Shown: in pieces, positions 14,203-23,548 of the stretch
How the letters are laid out: every line of letters starts with the position of its first letter
Position numbering within the stretch: position 1 is the first letter of the stretch
DNA from: Candidatus Brocadiia bacterium
Lineage (GTDB): Bacteria > Planctomycetota > MHYJ01 > WSZJ01
Direction: 5' to 3'
Assembly: GCA_013360825.1 (NCBI GenBank)
Contig: JABWAY010000015.1
Location: forward strand, 1 to 24,362
Length of the DNA: 24,362 nt
Notes under the pieces: generated by a model
Databases searched by the model: none
The model's input: only the letters and a program-made list of their open reading frames with translations
Told to the model about the DNA's origin: nothing
Position numbers and translations under genes: made by a program

Positions 14203-15891
14203 ATGCGTCGAGTCCTGTCCGCAGTCCTGTCCCTGGTTCTCTGCCTGCCGCTCTTCGCGGAGCCGTCGCTGTCGAAGTCGAGCGAGAAGGCCCGCGAGTA
14301 CCTGAACGAGGTCCAGAAGCACCTGACGGAAAGCTACATCGAGCGGGAGAAGGTGAAGGGAGCGGACGTGTTCGAGGCCTGCCGCGCCGGGCTGTTGAAG
14401 TCCCTGGAGGACGACGCGCTGAAGGGCGCGGATGCCGCGCTGAAGTCGGAACTGGCTGAGATTTTCCAGGACGCGAAGCTGACGACGGTGGACGCGCTGA
14501 TCCGGAAGGTCAGGAAATGCGCGGAGAAGCACGGGGCGAAGGACCTGGACGTCATCCGCATGGCGGATCTTGCGGCGCAGTCGATGGTGCAGTCGATCGG
14601 CGACCCGTTCAGCAACCTGCTGAAGGGCGAGGACATGCAGAAGCTGATGAAGCAGATGCAGGGGGAGGGGAAGAGCGACTCGATCGGGATCGGCGTGGAG
14701 CCGGGCGCGGACGGCATGAAGGTGTCGTTCGTGATGTACGGGTACGCCGGGTACGACGCGGGGCTGCGGGTCGGCGACCGGGTCACCGAGGTGGACGGCG
14801 AGAAGGTCGCCGGGCTCGGGATGAAGGACCTGCAGACGAAGATGGTCGTGAAGGAAGGCGAGTCGGTGGTGCTGACGGTGACGCGGGACGGGTGGAAGAA
14901 GCCGTACGACATCACGGTGCTGAACTCGCCGCGCAAGATCAGGAACGTCTGGGCGACGATGCTCCCGGGCGGGATCGGCTACGTGCGCCTGACGATTTTC
15001 GACCTGCAGCTGGGGGGCAGCACGCTGGACGCCCTCAAGAAGCTCAAGAAAGACGGGATGACGAAGATCGTCCTGGACCTGCGGAACAATCCCGGAGGGG
15101 CGCTGCCGTCGGCGGTCGCGGTGGCGGACACGTTCATCGCGGGCGACCGGCTGATCACGTACACGGAATCGAACCTGGATCTGTCCGGGAGCGCGCCGTT
15201 CCCGATCCCGGGCCTGGCGGACCAGAAGCCCGAGATGTCCTATCGCGCGGGACGGAAGTCGGACTTCGAGGGGATGCCGATGGTCGTGCTGGTCAACGGA
15301 TCGAGCGCGAGCGCCAGCGAAATGCTCTCCGGGGCGCTCCAGGATCTCGGCCGTGCGGTGGTGGTCGGCGAGACGACGTACGGCAAGGGGATCGGGCAGA
15401 CGGCGATTCCGCTGTGGAAGGCGACGGGATCGGAGTTCGGGAAGGCGTTCATGCCGATGCTGCCGAACCGGTTCCTGTACCTGACGGTGATGAAGTACTC
15501 GCTTCCGAGCGGGCGATCGATTCATCACTCCGGTGTCGTGCCGGACGTGAAGGTCGTGAATCCGCAGATGGACGGCGCGGCGTGGGACGGGGTGTACGCG
15601 GTACGGAAGGGCGGGAAGGTCAAGGCGTACGCCGAATCGCTCGATAAGGAACTGGCGGCGGATCTGGCGGTGTACGATGGATTCGACACGAACGCGTATC
15701 CCGGGTTCGAGCGGGTCTACAGGTCGCTCAGGACGAAGCTCTCGAAGGATCAGGTGCGCGAGGAGATCCGGCGGGAGGTGAGGCTGCGCGTCGGCGGCGA
15801 GGTGCTGCTGGTGGACATGCAGACGGATGTGCAGCTTCAGCGGGCGGTGATGCTGCTCGGCCGGGAGATGGACGGCGCCGGAAACAGGTAA
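14203..15891 (+). CDS. S41 family C-terminal processing peptidase with PDZ domain
   Basis: 562 residues from the ATG at 14203, which has GGAGG five bases upstream (the frame is open to 13972 but the extension overlaps the divergent gene). A signal peptide (residues 1-19, ending LPLFA) sends it to the periplasm. An N-terminal helical region (about 25-150) precedes a PDZ domain (about 160-245, AGLRVGDRVTEVDGEKV). The S41 core follows (about 250-450) with the LRNNPGG motif, the catalytic serine S370 in NGSSASASE and the lysine K395 in TYGKGIGQ, the Ser-Lys dyad of tail-specific proteases. These enzymes cleave proteins from their C-termini. A C-terminal helical part (about 465-562) is less conserved. 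It is followed 11 bases later by a secreted-protein gene. Confidence 0.93.
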   Translation: MRRVLSAVLSLVLCLPLFAEPSLSKSSEKAREYLNEVQKHLTESYIEREKVKGADVFEACRAGLLKSLEDDALKGADAALKSELAEIFQDAKLTTVDALIRKVRKCAEKHGAKDLDVIRMADLAAQSMVQSIGDPFSNLLKGEDMQKLMKQMQGEGKSDSIGIGVEPGADGMKVSFVMYGYAGYDAGLRVGDRVTEVDGEKVAGLGMKDLQTKMVVKEGESVVLTVTRDGWKKPYDITVLNSPRKIRNVWATMLPGGIGYVRLTIFDLQLGGSTLDALKKLKKDGMTKIVLDLRNNPGGALPSAVAVADTFIAGDRLITYTESNLDLSGSAPFPIPGLADQKPEMSYRAGRKSDFEGMPMVVLVNGSSASASEMLSGALQDLGRAVVVGETTYGKGIGQTAIPLWKATGSEFGKAFMPMLPNRFLYLTVMKYSLPSGRSIHHSGVVPDVKVVNPQMDGAAWDGVYAVRKGGKVKAYAESLDKELAADLAVYDGFDTNAYPGFERVYRSLRTKLSKDQVREEIRREVRLRVGGEVLLVDMQTDVQLQRAVMLLGREMDGAGNR

Positions 15892-15902
15892 CGGGAGGAC
15901 GG

Positions 15903-16553
15903 ATGAGCGGACGGCAACCGGCGGCGGCCCTGATCCTGGCCGCCGCCGTCATTTGCGGCGTCTCCCTCGCGGAGCCTCCCGGGGACCGGCCGGGAAGCCG
16001 GGGAGGACCGCCGGGGCCGCGGCCGCCCGCGGAGCCCGGCCCGGACGGGGATGCGCCTCCCGGAGACGACCTCGGACCGGCCTGTCCCTGCCATCCCGGC
16101 GCGGACCGTGTGATCCAGCGCCTCCCCCTGACACCGCAGGAGTGCTTCGACCAGTGGCGCCATGCGCTGATCCAGGGGAACCGGGACGCGCTCTGGAACC
16201 TGCTCACGCAGAGCTCCCGGGACGCGCTCGAAACGGACGCGGAGGCGCTCTGTGCGGCGGAGGATCCGGAAGCGACCGCCCGCGCGCTGGGCCTGACGGT
16301 GGAGGCCCTGCGTGAGAGCGACCCGAGGGACGTCGCCGTCGGATTGATTCTCGCCGCCGTGACGGCGGAACGGATCCAGCAGCTCCTGGAGACCGCGCTC
16401 AAAGGGGTCCGGATGTCGGGCGACGAGGCGAGCGGGCGGCTCGTCCGCGGAGAGTCGAGCGAGCCGATCTTCTTCGCCCGGACCCGCGTGATCGACGGAT
16501 GGAAGGTCGACTGGATCCGGACGTGCGCGGCGGCGGAAGACGCCCGGAAATAG
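15903..16553 (+). CDS. Small secreted protein with Pro/Gly-rich linker, paralog 1
   Basis: 216 residues. The signal peptide ends near residue 23 (GVSLA), followed by a Pro/Gly-rich linker (about 25-60) and CPC (61-63). The folded domain (about 75-205) starts TPQECFDQWRHALIQGNRDALWNLLTQ and ends VIDGWKVDWIR, the helix-then-sheet layout seen in NTF2-like/DUF4878-type secreted domains. It shares its opening, an ALGLTVEAL segment and the W-K-x-D ending with the next gene, so the two are paralogs. ATG at 15903 has GGGAGG upstream and lies 11 bases after the S41 stop, so they are co-transcribed. The role is unknown; association with the peptidase is inferred from position. Confidence 0.75.
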   Translation: MSGRQPAAALILAAAVICGVSLAEPPGDRPGSRGGPPGPRPPAEPGPDGDAPPGDDLGPACPCHPGADRVIQRLPLTPQECFDQWRHALIQGNRDALWNLLTQSSRDALETDAEALCAAEDPEATARALGLTVEALRESDPRDVAVGLILAAVTAERIQQLLETALKGVRMSGDEASGRLVRGESSEPIFFARTRVIDGWKVDWIRTCAAAEDARK

Positions 16554-16615
16554 CGCGACCTCCGGACGGCGACCGTGATTGAATTCCAGCGACACCCTTT
16601 CCGAGACACCCGGCC

Positions 16616-17143
16616 ATGCGCCACGCCCTTCTCCGCCTGACGCCCGCGCTGTTCCTGTCCTTCCTCCTGGCCGTGGTCCTCACGGCGGAGGAAGCCCCGC
16701 CTGAGCGCGCCGCGACGCCGGAGGAGGCCTGGACCCAGTTCAAGGCCGCCGTGCTCCGCGCCGACAGGGTCCGGACCTGGTCGCTTCTCTCGGCGGAATC
16801 GCGGAAGGAGGTCGAGAAACTCGGCGAGGCGATGTCGCACCTCGAGGGGGACGAGCGGGCCGAGAGGGCGGAGGAACTGGGGCTGTCCCTCGACGCGTAC
16901 GGCCGGATGTCGGCGAAGGACCTGATCCTCGCCCAGCTCATGGCCTCCACGCGCAAGGACGGCGGGAAGGAACTGGAGTCGATCCGGATCCGGGACGTCG
17001 CGATCGACGGCGACCGCGCGGAGGGCGTGCGCGTCGAGGAGGAATCCGAACGGCCCGCCTGGTTCGTGAAGGAAGAGGGCGAGTGGAAGCTCGACCTTGC
17101 CCGCGAACTCAGCGAGGACGAGGAGCCCGACGGCGGAAAGTAA
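16616..17143 (+). CDS. Small secreted protein, paralog 2
   Basis: 175 residues with a signal peptide (residues 1-23, ending VVLTA) and without the Pro/Gly linker of its neighbour. The domain starts TPEEAWTQFKAAVLRADRVRTWSLLS and contains ELGLSLDAYGRMSAKDLILAQL, closely parallel in layout to paralog 1, and ends FVKEEGEWKLDL then an acidic tail (ELSEDEEPDGGK). The pattern (variable loss term, W-K-x-D strand near the end) again points to an NTF2-like fold by eye. It lies 62 bases after paralog 1 with no clear Shine-Dalgarno before the ATG at 16616, and converges on the CCA-adding enzyme gene 12 bases away. Confidence 0.72.
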   Translation: MRHALLRLTPALFLSFLLAVVLTAEEAPPERAATPEEAWTQFKAAVLRADRVRTWSLLSAESRKEVEKLGEAMSHLEGDERAERAEELGLSLDAYGRMSAKDLILAQLMASTRKDGGKELESIRIRDVAIDGDRAEGVRVEEESERPAWFVKEEGEWKLDLARELSEDEEPDGGK

Positions 17144-17155
17144 GCGCCGCCGGGG

Positions 17156-18382
17156 TCAGATCCCTCCGGCGATCCACCGGCTCACGCGTTCCCGGGCCTC
17201 GCCGGGATTCCCGATCTCCCCGTTCAGCTGGGCCTCGCGGACGGCCGCCAGGAGTTCCCCGATCCGGGGCCCTTTCGGGACGCCCATCGCCATGATGTCC
17301 TCGCCGCCGATCAGCCGCGGCGGATCCAGGTCGTCCCGGCGCGACCGCTCCTCGAGCAGGGCCCATCCGTCCGATCCGCCTCCGTCCTCCTCCAGCACCG
17401 CGCGTGTGACCTGGAGAAGCTCCGCCGCGCCGGGGTGGGCCAGGAGGGGCTTCCATTCAGACGGTTTCATCGCGGCCGCACGCGCGGCCGCGTCGAGCCG
17501 GGCGAGAATCCAGACGACGCGCTCCCGCTCCCCATTCGACGCACGGAGGTCGCGGAGAATCGCCTCGGCAAGCGCCGCATTGCGGGCGGGATCCGGGTCG
17601 AGGCGGTGGAGAAGGGCCGCGAGGGCGGCGGGACCGGGGCGGCGCGGCATTCTCGAGAGGGCTCCGACCGTGCGCCGCCAGTCCGCTTCCGGGAGATCGG
17701 CCAGGGCGGGGACGATGGCGCGGAGCAGTCCGGTTTCGCGGAGCAGCCTCAGGCCCTCCGGCGCGCCCGGGGCGCCGAGCAGCTTGTCGAGTTCCTCCTT
17801 GATCCGCTCGCGGGAGACGGAGGAGAGCGCGGCGGCGTGCCGGGCGATCGCGCGGAGCGTGGCGGGCTCCACGGCGAATTCCAGCTGCGCGGCGAAGCGG
17901 GCGGCCCGGAGCATCCGGAGGCGGTCCTCCTCGAACCGCCGCTCCGGGTCGCCGATCGCCCGGATCAGGCGCCCCCGCAGGTCCTCCTGCCCGCCGACGA
18001 GGTCGATCACGCGGCCGTCGACGGGGTCTTCCATCATGCCGTTGATCGTGAAATCCCGCCGGCGGACGTCGCTTTCCATGTCGCTGAACGTCACGGCGTC
18101 CGGGTGGCGGCCGTCGGTGTACGCGGAGTCCGCGCGGAAGGTGGCGACCTCGATCTCGCGGTCCCTGACGAGCACGAGGATCACGCCGAACTGCTTCCCC
18201 ACCGCAATCGTGCGCCGGAACAGCCGCTGGACCTCGTCCGGGATCGCGTTGGTCGCGACGTCATGATCCCCGGGCTGCCGCCCGAGCAGCCTGTCCCGGA
18301 CGCAGCCGCCCGCAAACCAGGCTTCAAACCCGGCTTTGCGGAGCGTGTCGACCACGGAAAGCGCCGCTTCTCTGGAGGTCAT
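17156..18382 (-). CDS. CCA tRNA nucleotidyltransferase / poly(A) polymerase family
   Basis: 408 residues, class II nucleotidyltransferase of the polymerase-beta superfamily. It adds or repairs the CCA 3' end of tRNA, or adds A tails; sequence alone does not separate the two activities. Visible motifs are GGCVRD (25-30), the metal-binding pair D39 and D41 in GDHDVAT, RRDFTING (108-115) and EEDRLRMLRAARFA (151-164), in which the family reads template-free nucleotides. The helical C-terminal part is typical in length. DHD in place of the commoner DxD with Tyr or Ile in the middle is a minor variation. The ATG at 18382 lacks a Shine-Dalgarno; TATCCT lies just upstream and could make a leaderless message. 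It follows the MFS gene by 42 bases. Confidence 0.9.
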   Translation of the reverse strand: MTSREAALSVVDTLRKAGFEAWFAGGCVRDRLLGRQPGDHDVATNAIPDEVQRLFRRTIAVGKQFGVILVLVRDREIEVATFRADSAYTDGRHPDAVTFSDMESDVRRRDFTINGMMEDPVDGRVIDLVGGQEDLRGRLIRAIGDPERRFEEDRLRMLRAARFAAQLEFAVEPATLRAIARHAAALSSVSRERIKEELDKLLGAPGAPEGLRLLRETGLLRAIVPALADLPEADWRRTVGALSRMPRRPGPAALAALLHRLDPDPARNAALAEAILRDLRASNGERERVVWILARLDAAARAAAMKPSEWKPLLAHPGAAELLQVTRAVLEEDGGGSDGWALLEERSRRDDLDPPRLIGGEDIMAMGVPKGPRIGELLAAVREAQLNGEIGNPGEARERVSRWIAGGI

Positions 18383-18424
18383 GGGTTCAGGATACCCGGT
18401 GGCGCCGGAGTGCCGGCACCGTCT

Positions 18425-19960
18425 TCAGGCGCCCGGGAGCCTCCGCATGTCCGGGACCTTCCGCAGGACCCACGCGCCCAGAAGGATCAGCGCCACGAGG
18501 GACCCGATGGCGATGCGGTATCCGTTCAGTTCCGAGAACCCCGCGCGGGCCGCCATCAGGACGATCGCCCCCCAGAGCACAGGGCCCACGACCGCGCTCA
18601 TTTTCCCCGTGAGCTCCGAGAGCGCGAAGAACTCCCCCTGCGCGCCGGCGGGAACGAGCGAGACGAGCAGCGGGCGCGACGAGGTCCACATCGACCCGAG
18701 GAGCACTCCGAGCGCAGGACCGATGAACCAGAAATGCCGCTCGTCCGCGGAGAAGGCGGCCGCGGACAGGAACACCACCCACCCGCCCAGGACGATCTGC
18801 AGCGTCCGTTTCGGCCCGATCCGGTCCGTGACGTAACCGCACGCCAGCGAGCCGAGCATCGCGAAGGTCGTCGCCGTCAGCAGGAAGAACCGCTGGGTCT
18901 CGTCGGTGAATTTCATCACCTTGCTGCTGTAGACCGCCATGAAGATGTACACCGTCGAAATCGCATCCTCGTAGAGGTACTTCGCGATCATGAAGCGCAG
19001 CACTCCCGGGTGTTTCCGGGTTTCGCGGAGCGAGGTCCAGACCCGTTTCCAGGCCTGAACGGCGGTGATGGCCTCCCCGGGGGATTCGCGCCGTTCGCGG
19101 ACCAGGATCATGCACGGAAGGGCGAAGACGAGGAACAGGCAGGCGGTGGGAATGAACGTGCCGGGACGCCCGAGGCCGGCCGTACGCCGCTCCACCACGG
19201 CGCCGGCGGGGGCGGCGGGGAAGGTGACCTCGAAGTAGCGGGCGTGGGTGAGCACCGATCCGTCGGTCAGCGTCACCGGGGCAGCCCCCGCAAAGACGTC
19301 GCGGGCCGCGGCGGGCGCCGCCCCTCCCTGGAGCCTGTACTCGCAGTTCACATCCGGGTCCGGCGCGCGCTCCCGGTAGACCCAGTCCCCTTCCGAATCC
19401 GGCGCGGTCGCGACGGCGGACCAGGGTCCGGTAAACATCTCCATCGACGTCCCCTTCAGCTTCCCGGTCGCAAAGGGCATGACCAGAAGCAGGCCCAGGA
19501 TCGCCCCCAGATAGCCGGCGCCGACCCCCCATCCGGAGACCCGCCCCATCCGCGCAGGATCCGCCACGCTCGTCAGCAGGGCGTTGTAGAAGACGATCCC
19601 CGCGTGATAGGCGAAATTGGCGACCACGAAGCAGGCAAGGGCGGCGAGAACCCGCGTGGAGGGCCCGAGCCCCGAGAGCGCCGCCACGCCCATCCCGGCC
19701 GTCAGCGCGCAGCACGCGACCGTCGCGATCGTCAGGTACGCCCGCTTCCGATGATAGGCATCGCTCCAGACGCCCAGCATCGGCAGGGCCGCGACGATGA
19801 GCAGCGCCGAGAGGCCGTTGGCGACCCCGACCCAGATGTCCGGCTTCCCGTTGTTGACCGTGACCCAGAGCGAAAAGTACAGCGTCACCACGTTCATCGA
19901 GAAGATGGTGTTCGCGAAGTCGTAGAGGATCCACGACAGGGTGGGCAGAAGCCGGTTCAC
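18425..19960 (-). CDS. UMF1-type MFS transporter with an inserted soluble domain
   Basis: 511 residues from a GTG at 19960. It begins like the UMF1 (Atg22-like) branch of the major facilitator superfamily (LSWILYDFANTIFSMNVVTLYF) and carries the loop motif GVWSDAYHRKR (about 63-73), with a second copy GYVTDRIGPKR (375-385). About twelve hydrophobic segments are present. The odd part is a polar stretch of about 100 residues (166-268) between what look like helices five and six, with VNCEYRLQGG and LTHARYFEVTF, which a normal MFS lacks. The substrate is unknown. I rejected the longer frame to 20134, because it overlaps the DUF1800 gene; GTG 19960 has no Shine-Dalgarno, so the start is uncertain. 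Confidence 0.82.
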   Translation of the reverse strand: MNRLLPTLSWILYDFANTIFSMNVVTLYFSLWVTVNNGKPDIWVGVANGLSALLIVAALPMLGVWSDAYHRKRAYLTIATVACCALTAGMGVAALSGLGPSTRVLAALACFVVANFAYHAGIVFYNALLTSVADPARMGRVSGWGVGAGYLGAILGLLLVMPFATGKLKGTSMEMFTGPWSAVATAPDSEGDWVYRERAPDPDVNCEYRLQGGAAPAAARDVFAGAAPVTLTDGSVLTHARYFEVTFPAAPAGAVVERRTAGLGRPGTFIPTACLFLVFALPCMILVRERRESPGEAITAVQAWKRVWTSLRETRKHPGVLRFMIAKYLYEDAISTVYIFMAVYSSKVMKFTDETQRFFLLTATTFAMLGSLACGYVTDRIGPKRTLQIVLGGWVVFLSAAAFSADERHFWFIGPALGVLLGSMWTSSRPLLVSLVPAGAQGEFFALSELTGKMSAVVGPVLWGAIVLMAARAGFSELNGYRIAIGSLVALILLGAWVLRKVPDMRRLPGA

Positions 19961-20079
19961 GCGCGCAGGAGTGTAGGGGCGCGGACCTCCGGGGGGAACT
20001 CCGGGTTCCTGCGAAACGCGCGCAGGATGCGGGGCGCCTCTGGATAGACTGGACCGACCCTGTGGGAGGCATTCCGACG

Positions 20080-21408
20080 ATGACCGAGGTTCAGCTTCTG
20101 GCCCACCTGCTCCGGCGCGCGGGATTCGGCGCATCGCCGGCGGAACTCGACCAGGCCCGCCGGGACGGGTTCGCGGGAACCCTGGAACGACTGCTCCATT
20201 TCGAGTCGGTCAACGATCCCGTCGACGACGACCTCGCCGACGTCCAGGACGGACTCCTCGACATGCGCAACGCGGAGGATGTCCGCGCCGCGTGGCTCTA
20301 CCGCATGATCCGCACCACCCGCCCCCTCCAGGAACGGCTCGTCCTCTTCTGGCACGGTCATTTCGCCACCAGCGTCCAGAAAGTCGGCGACGCCGGCCTC
20401 ATGACGCGGCAGATGGCCCTCTTCCGCCGCCTCGCCGCCGGCAACTTCCGCTCGCTCCTCCTCGAAGTCACCCGCGATCCCGCGATGCTCATCTGGCTCG
20501 ACGGGCGCGCCAGCCGGAAGGCCGCGCCCAACGAAAACTACGCGCGCGAGGTCATGGAACTCTTCACCATCGGAATCGGGCATTACACCGAAATCGATGT
20601 GCGGGAGGCCGCCCGGGCGTTCACGGGCTGGACGCTCCGGGAAGGGGTTCCCGTGTTCGACGCCGGGCAGCATGACAAGGGGGAGAAGACCATCCTGGGC
20701 CGGAAGGGCGCGTTCGGCGCGGAGGAGGTCGTGGACCTGCTCGCGCGTCACCCGGCCACGGCGCAGAGGCTCTGCTCGAAGCTGTTCCGCGAGTTCGTCT
20801 CCCCGGACCCCGACCGCGCCACGCTGGACGCGATGGTCGCCGAATACACCGCCAGCGGGTTCGACATCCGCTCCGTCCTCCGCGTCCTGTTCTCGAGCCC
20901 GGCGTTCCGCGCGGATGCGGCGCAGTGGGCCCGGATCAAGTCCCCGGTCGAACTCGTCGTCGGCGCCGTCCGCGCGATGCCCGGCATCGTCCCGGTGCGT
21001 TCGCTTCCCCTTCACCTCCGCCGCATGGGACAGGATCTCCTGGCGCCGCCGACGGTGAAGGGCTGGGACGGGGGGACGTCCTGGCTCAATACCTCCACGA
21101 TGATCTGGCGGTTCAACTGTGCGAAGGACACGGGTCCCGGGACGGGGAACCTCCCCTCCCCTGCCTGGAAGCCCGGGGAGCTGGTCGCGTCGCTCGCCCT
21201 CGACACGGCGGAGAAGCTCGTCGACCACCTGCTCGAGCGTTTCGGTCCGCTGAGCGTCACGCCGACCGTCCGCGCGAAGCTCGTGGAGTACGTGCAGGCT
21301 CCCGAAGGTCCGAAGGCGGCGCCGTATCCCGCCCCCGGGTCCCTCGACGCCAAGCTCCGCGGAGCCGCCCACCTCGTGATGTCGCTTCCCGAATTCCAGC
21401 TCGCCTGA
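20080..21408 (+). CDS. DUF1800 family protein
   Basis: 442 residues from the ATG at 20080, with GGGAGG ten bases upstream (an in-frame GTG lies six codons earlier). Family motifs are clear: HLLRRAGFGASPAEL at the N-terminus, LVLFWHGHFATS (about 95-106), NENYAREVMELFTIGIGHYTE, RAFTGWTLREG and, near the end, the KGWDGGTSWLN motif. DUF1800 genes are often next to DUF1501 genes, as here, notably in Planctomycetota and other phyla. The biochemical role is not established. No signal peptide is visible, unlike its partner. Its stop codon lies 10 bases before the DUF1501 start, so the two are co-transcribed. Confidence 0.93.
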   Translation: MTEVQLLAHLLRRAGFGASPAELDQARRDGFAGTLERLLHFESVNDPVDDDLADVQDGLLDMRNAEDVRAAWLYRMIRTTRPLQERLVLFWHGHFATSVQKVGDAGLMTRQMALFRRLAAGNFRSLLLEVTRDPAMLIWLDGRASRKAAPNENYAREVMELFTIGIGHYTEIDVREAARAFTGWTLREGVPVFDAGQHDKGEKTILGRKGAFGAEEVVDLLARHPATAQRLCSKLFREFVSPDPDRATLDAMVAEYTASGFDIRSVLRVLFSSPAFRADAAQWARIKSPVELVVGAVRAMPGIVPVRSLPLHLRRMGQDLLAPPTVKGWDGGTSWLNTSTMIWRFNCAKDTGPGTGNLPSPAWKPGELVASLALDTAEKLVDHLLERFGPLSVTPTVRAKLVEYVQAPEGPKAAPYPAPGSLDAKLRGAAHLVMSLPEFQLA

Positions 21409-21418
21409 GGAGCCCTCG

Positions 21419-22624
21419 ATGCGCCACGGACTCGATCGTCGGGACTTTCTGAAGCTGGGCGGGCTCGGGATGGCCTCGCTCGCCGTTCCCGGGTGGCTGA
21501 CGCGGGCCATGGCAGAGCCCGGGGCGGACGCGGGGCGGTCTCTGGTCGTGGTCATGCTCAACGGCGGCAACGACGGGCTCAACACGGTGATTCCGTTTGC
21601 GGACCCGCTGTATGCGAAAGCGCGACCCTCGCTGGGAGTTCCCCGGGAGCAGGTGCTCAAGCTCAACGACGCTCTGGCCCTGCACCCGTCGCTCGTGCGG
21701 CTGCGCCAGCTGTTCGACTCGGGCGGCGTTTCGATCGTCAGCAACGTCGGCTACCCCCGGCCGGACCGGTCGCATTTCCGGTCCATGGAAATCTGGCAGA
21801 CCGGGCAGCTTGAAGGCGCCGTGCGCGACGGATGGCTCGGTCGCTGCCTGGAGACCCCCGACGGCGTCACGCCGCACAGCGTCGTGTTCGGGCCGGAGGC
21901 GCCGATCGCCCTGTGGAACGACCGGGGCGGCGTGCTGGCGATGGAGAACCCCGGAGTGTTCGAACTCGCGACCGACCAGCGGCACCCCGCGGACCGCGCC
22001 AGCGTGCTGAAGGCCTTCCGTGAGATTTACGCGATTCCCCGGGAGGGTCCCGCGGAGACCGCGCGCCGGAGAGGTGCGGAGGTGATGGCGATGTCCGATC
22101 GCATCCGGGCGATCTCCCAGAAACCCGCCCCGCCCACGGCCTGGCCGAATTCCCCGCTCGCGCAGCAGCTCCGGTTCGTCGCCGCCGCGCTCGAGGACCG
22201 GCTCGGCGCCCGCGTCTACTTCGTCTCGCAGGGAGGATTCGACACCCACGCGTCGCAGCGGAACGCGCACGCCAATCTCCTCACCCAGCTCTCCGAGGCC
22301 CTCGTGGCCTTCCAGGCGGATCTCACCACCCGAGGAATCGCGGATTCCGTCCTCACCCTGACGTTCAGCGAGTTCGGCCGGCGCGTCGCCGAAAACCAGT
22401 CCCAGGGGACCGACCACGGCGCGGCCGCCCCTCTGTTCGTCATGGGCAGGGCGGTCAAGGGCGGACTGCTCGGCGGCACCCCGGATCTCGAGAAGCTGGA
22501 TGGCGGGGACCTGCGCATGACGACCGACTTCCGCTCCGTCTACGCCACCGTCCTCGACCGCTGGCTCGGGATCGCGCCCGCGCCCGTCCTCGGCGGCGAC
22601 TTCCCCGCCCTGCCCTTCCTCTAA
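21419..22624 (+). CDS. DUF1501 family protein with twin-arginine leader
   Basis: 401 residues. The N-terminus LDRRDFLKLGGLGMASLAVPGWLTRAMA is a twin-arginine (Tat) signal (RRDFLK then hydrophobic), so the folded protein is exported. DUF1501 belongs to the alkaline-phosphatase-like metal-enzyme superfamily; NGGNDGLNTVIP near the start, SQGGFDTHASQ, and FSEFGRR with TDHGAAAPLFVMG are its marks. Metal binding and hydrolysis are inferred from the superfamily. ATG at 21419 has GAGGAG six bases upstream. It forms a module with the preceding DUF1800 gene; a kinase gene begins 10 bases after it, which could mean the three are expressed together. Confidence 0.93.
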   Translation: MRHGLDRRDFLKLGGLGMASLAVPGWLTRAMAEPGADAGRSLVVVMLNGGNDGLNTVIPFADPLYAKARPSLGVPREQVLKLNDALALHPSLVRLRQLFDSGGVSIVSNVGYPRPDRSHFRSMEIWQTGQLEGAVRDGWLGRCLETPDGVTPHSVVFGPEAPIALWNDRGGVLAMENPGVFELATDQRHPADRASVLKAFREIYAIPREGPAETARRRGAEVMAMSDRIRAISQKPAPPTAWPNSPLAQQLRFVAAALEDRLGARVYFVSQGGFDTHASQRNAHANLLTQLSEALVAFQADLTTRGIADSVLTLTFSEFGRRVAENQSQGTDHGAAAPLFVMGRAVKGGLLGGTPDLEKLDGGDLRMTTDFRSVYATVLDRWLGIAPAPVLGGDFPALPFL

Positions 22625-22634
22625 CCCCCTCCCC

Positions 22635-23207
<573 letters not shown>

Positions 23208-23228
<21 letters not shown>

Positions 23229-23539
23229 CCTTCCGTGTAGCCCTGCCGCACGCCCTCGTTGATGGCGTCGTAGAGCCCGCCCCCCGTGACGTGCACGTCC
23301 TGCCCCAGCTCGACGAAGCAGATCGCCACGCCCGTGTCCTGGCAGTAGGGGATCCGCTTCGTGCGCGCCATCTCGGCGTTGTCCTTGAGGATCTGCAGCA
23401 CCTGCCGGCCCGCCGGCGAGCGCTCCGTCTGGAGCGCCCGGTCGAACGCGCGCAGCATGTCCGGCTCGAGCTCGTAGTTCGCCTCGATGCAGAGCTTCTT
23501 GACGGCGTCGGTGATCGCGCTCGCGTGGATCTCGCGCAT
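23208..23539 (-). pseudogene. Class I fumarase alpha (N-terminal) subunit, truncated at the join
   Basis: The first ~110 codons match the N-terminal part of iron-sulfur fumarate hydratase (alpha subunit): NAEMARTKRIPYCQDTGVAICFVELGQDVHVTGGGLYDAINEGVRQGY, in which the PYCQDTG cysteine is an expected [4Fe-4S] ligand. The family reversibly hydrates fumarate to malate. After GYLRASMV the frame reads RSPSACSGAM to 23174, which is just the antisense of the kinase gene and not fumarase, so the gene is cut. The ATG at 23539 has AGGAGA upstream overlapping the mdh stop. It follows malate dehydrogenase with a 9-base gap, a common arrangement for two consecutive TCA-cycle steps. Confidence 0.88.
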
Positions 23540-23548
23540 GCCCGTCTC

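Noticed and set aside
17131..17152. Six-base-pair stem CGGCGG/CCGCCG at the paralog 2 and CCA-enzyme convergent end
   Set aside because: It lies partly in coding sequence and is short; kept only as part of a pattern, not as a feature.
18383..18400. TATCCT just before the CCA-enzyme ATG as a leaderless promoter
   Set aside because: No acceptable -35 at normal spacing, and the gene may simply be transcribed with the MFS gene 42 bases upstream.
17435..20047. 870-codon plus-strand frame across the CCA-adding enzyme and MFS genes
   Set aside because: It is antisense to two recognised genes, is Arg/Gly/Asp-rich and lacks any domain.
19957..21744. 595-codon minus-strand frame opposite DUF1800 and DUF1501
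   Set aside because: Covers both well-supported plus-strand genes and encodes a charged low-complexity product.
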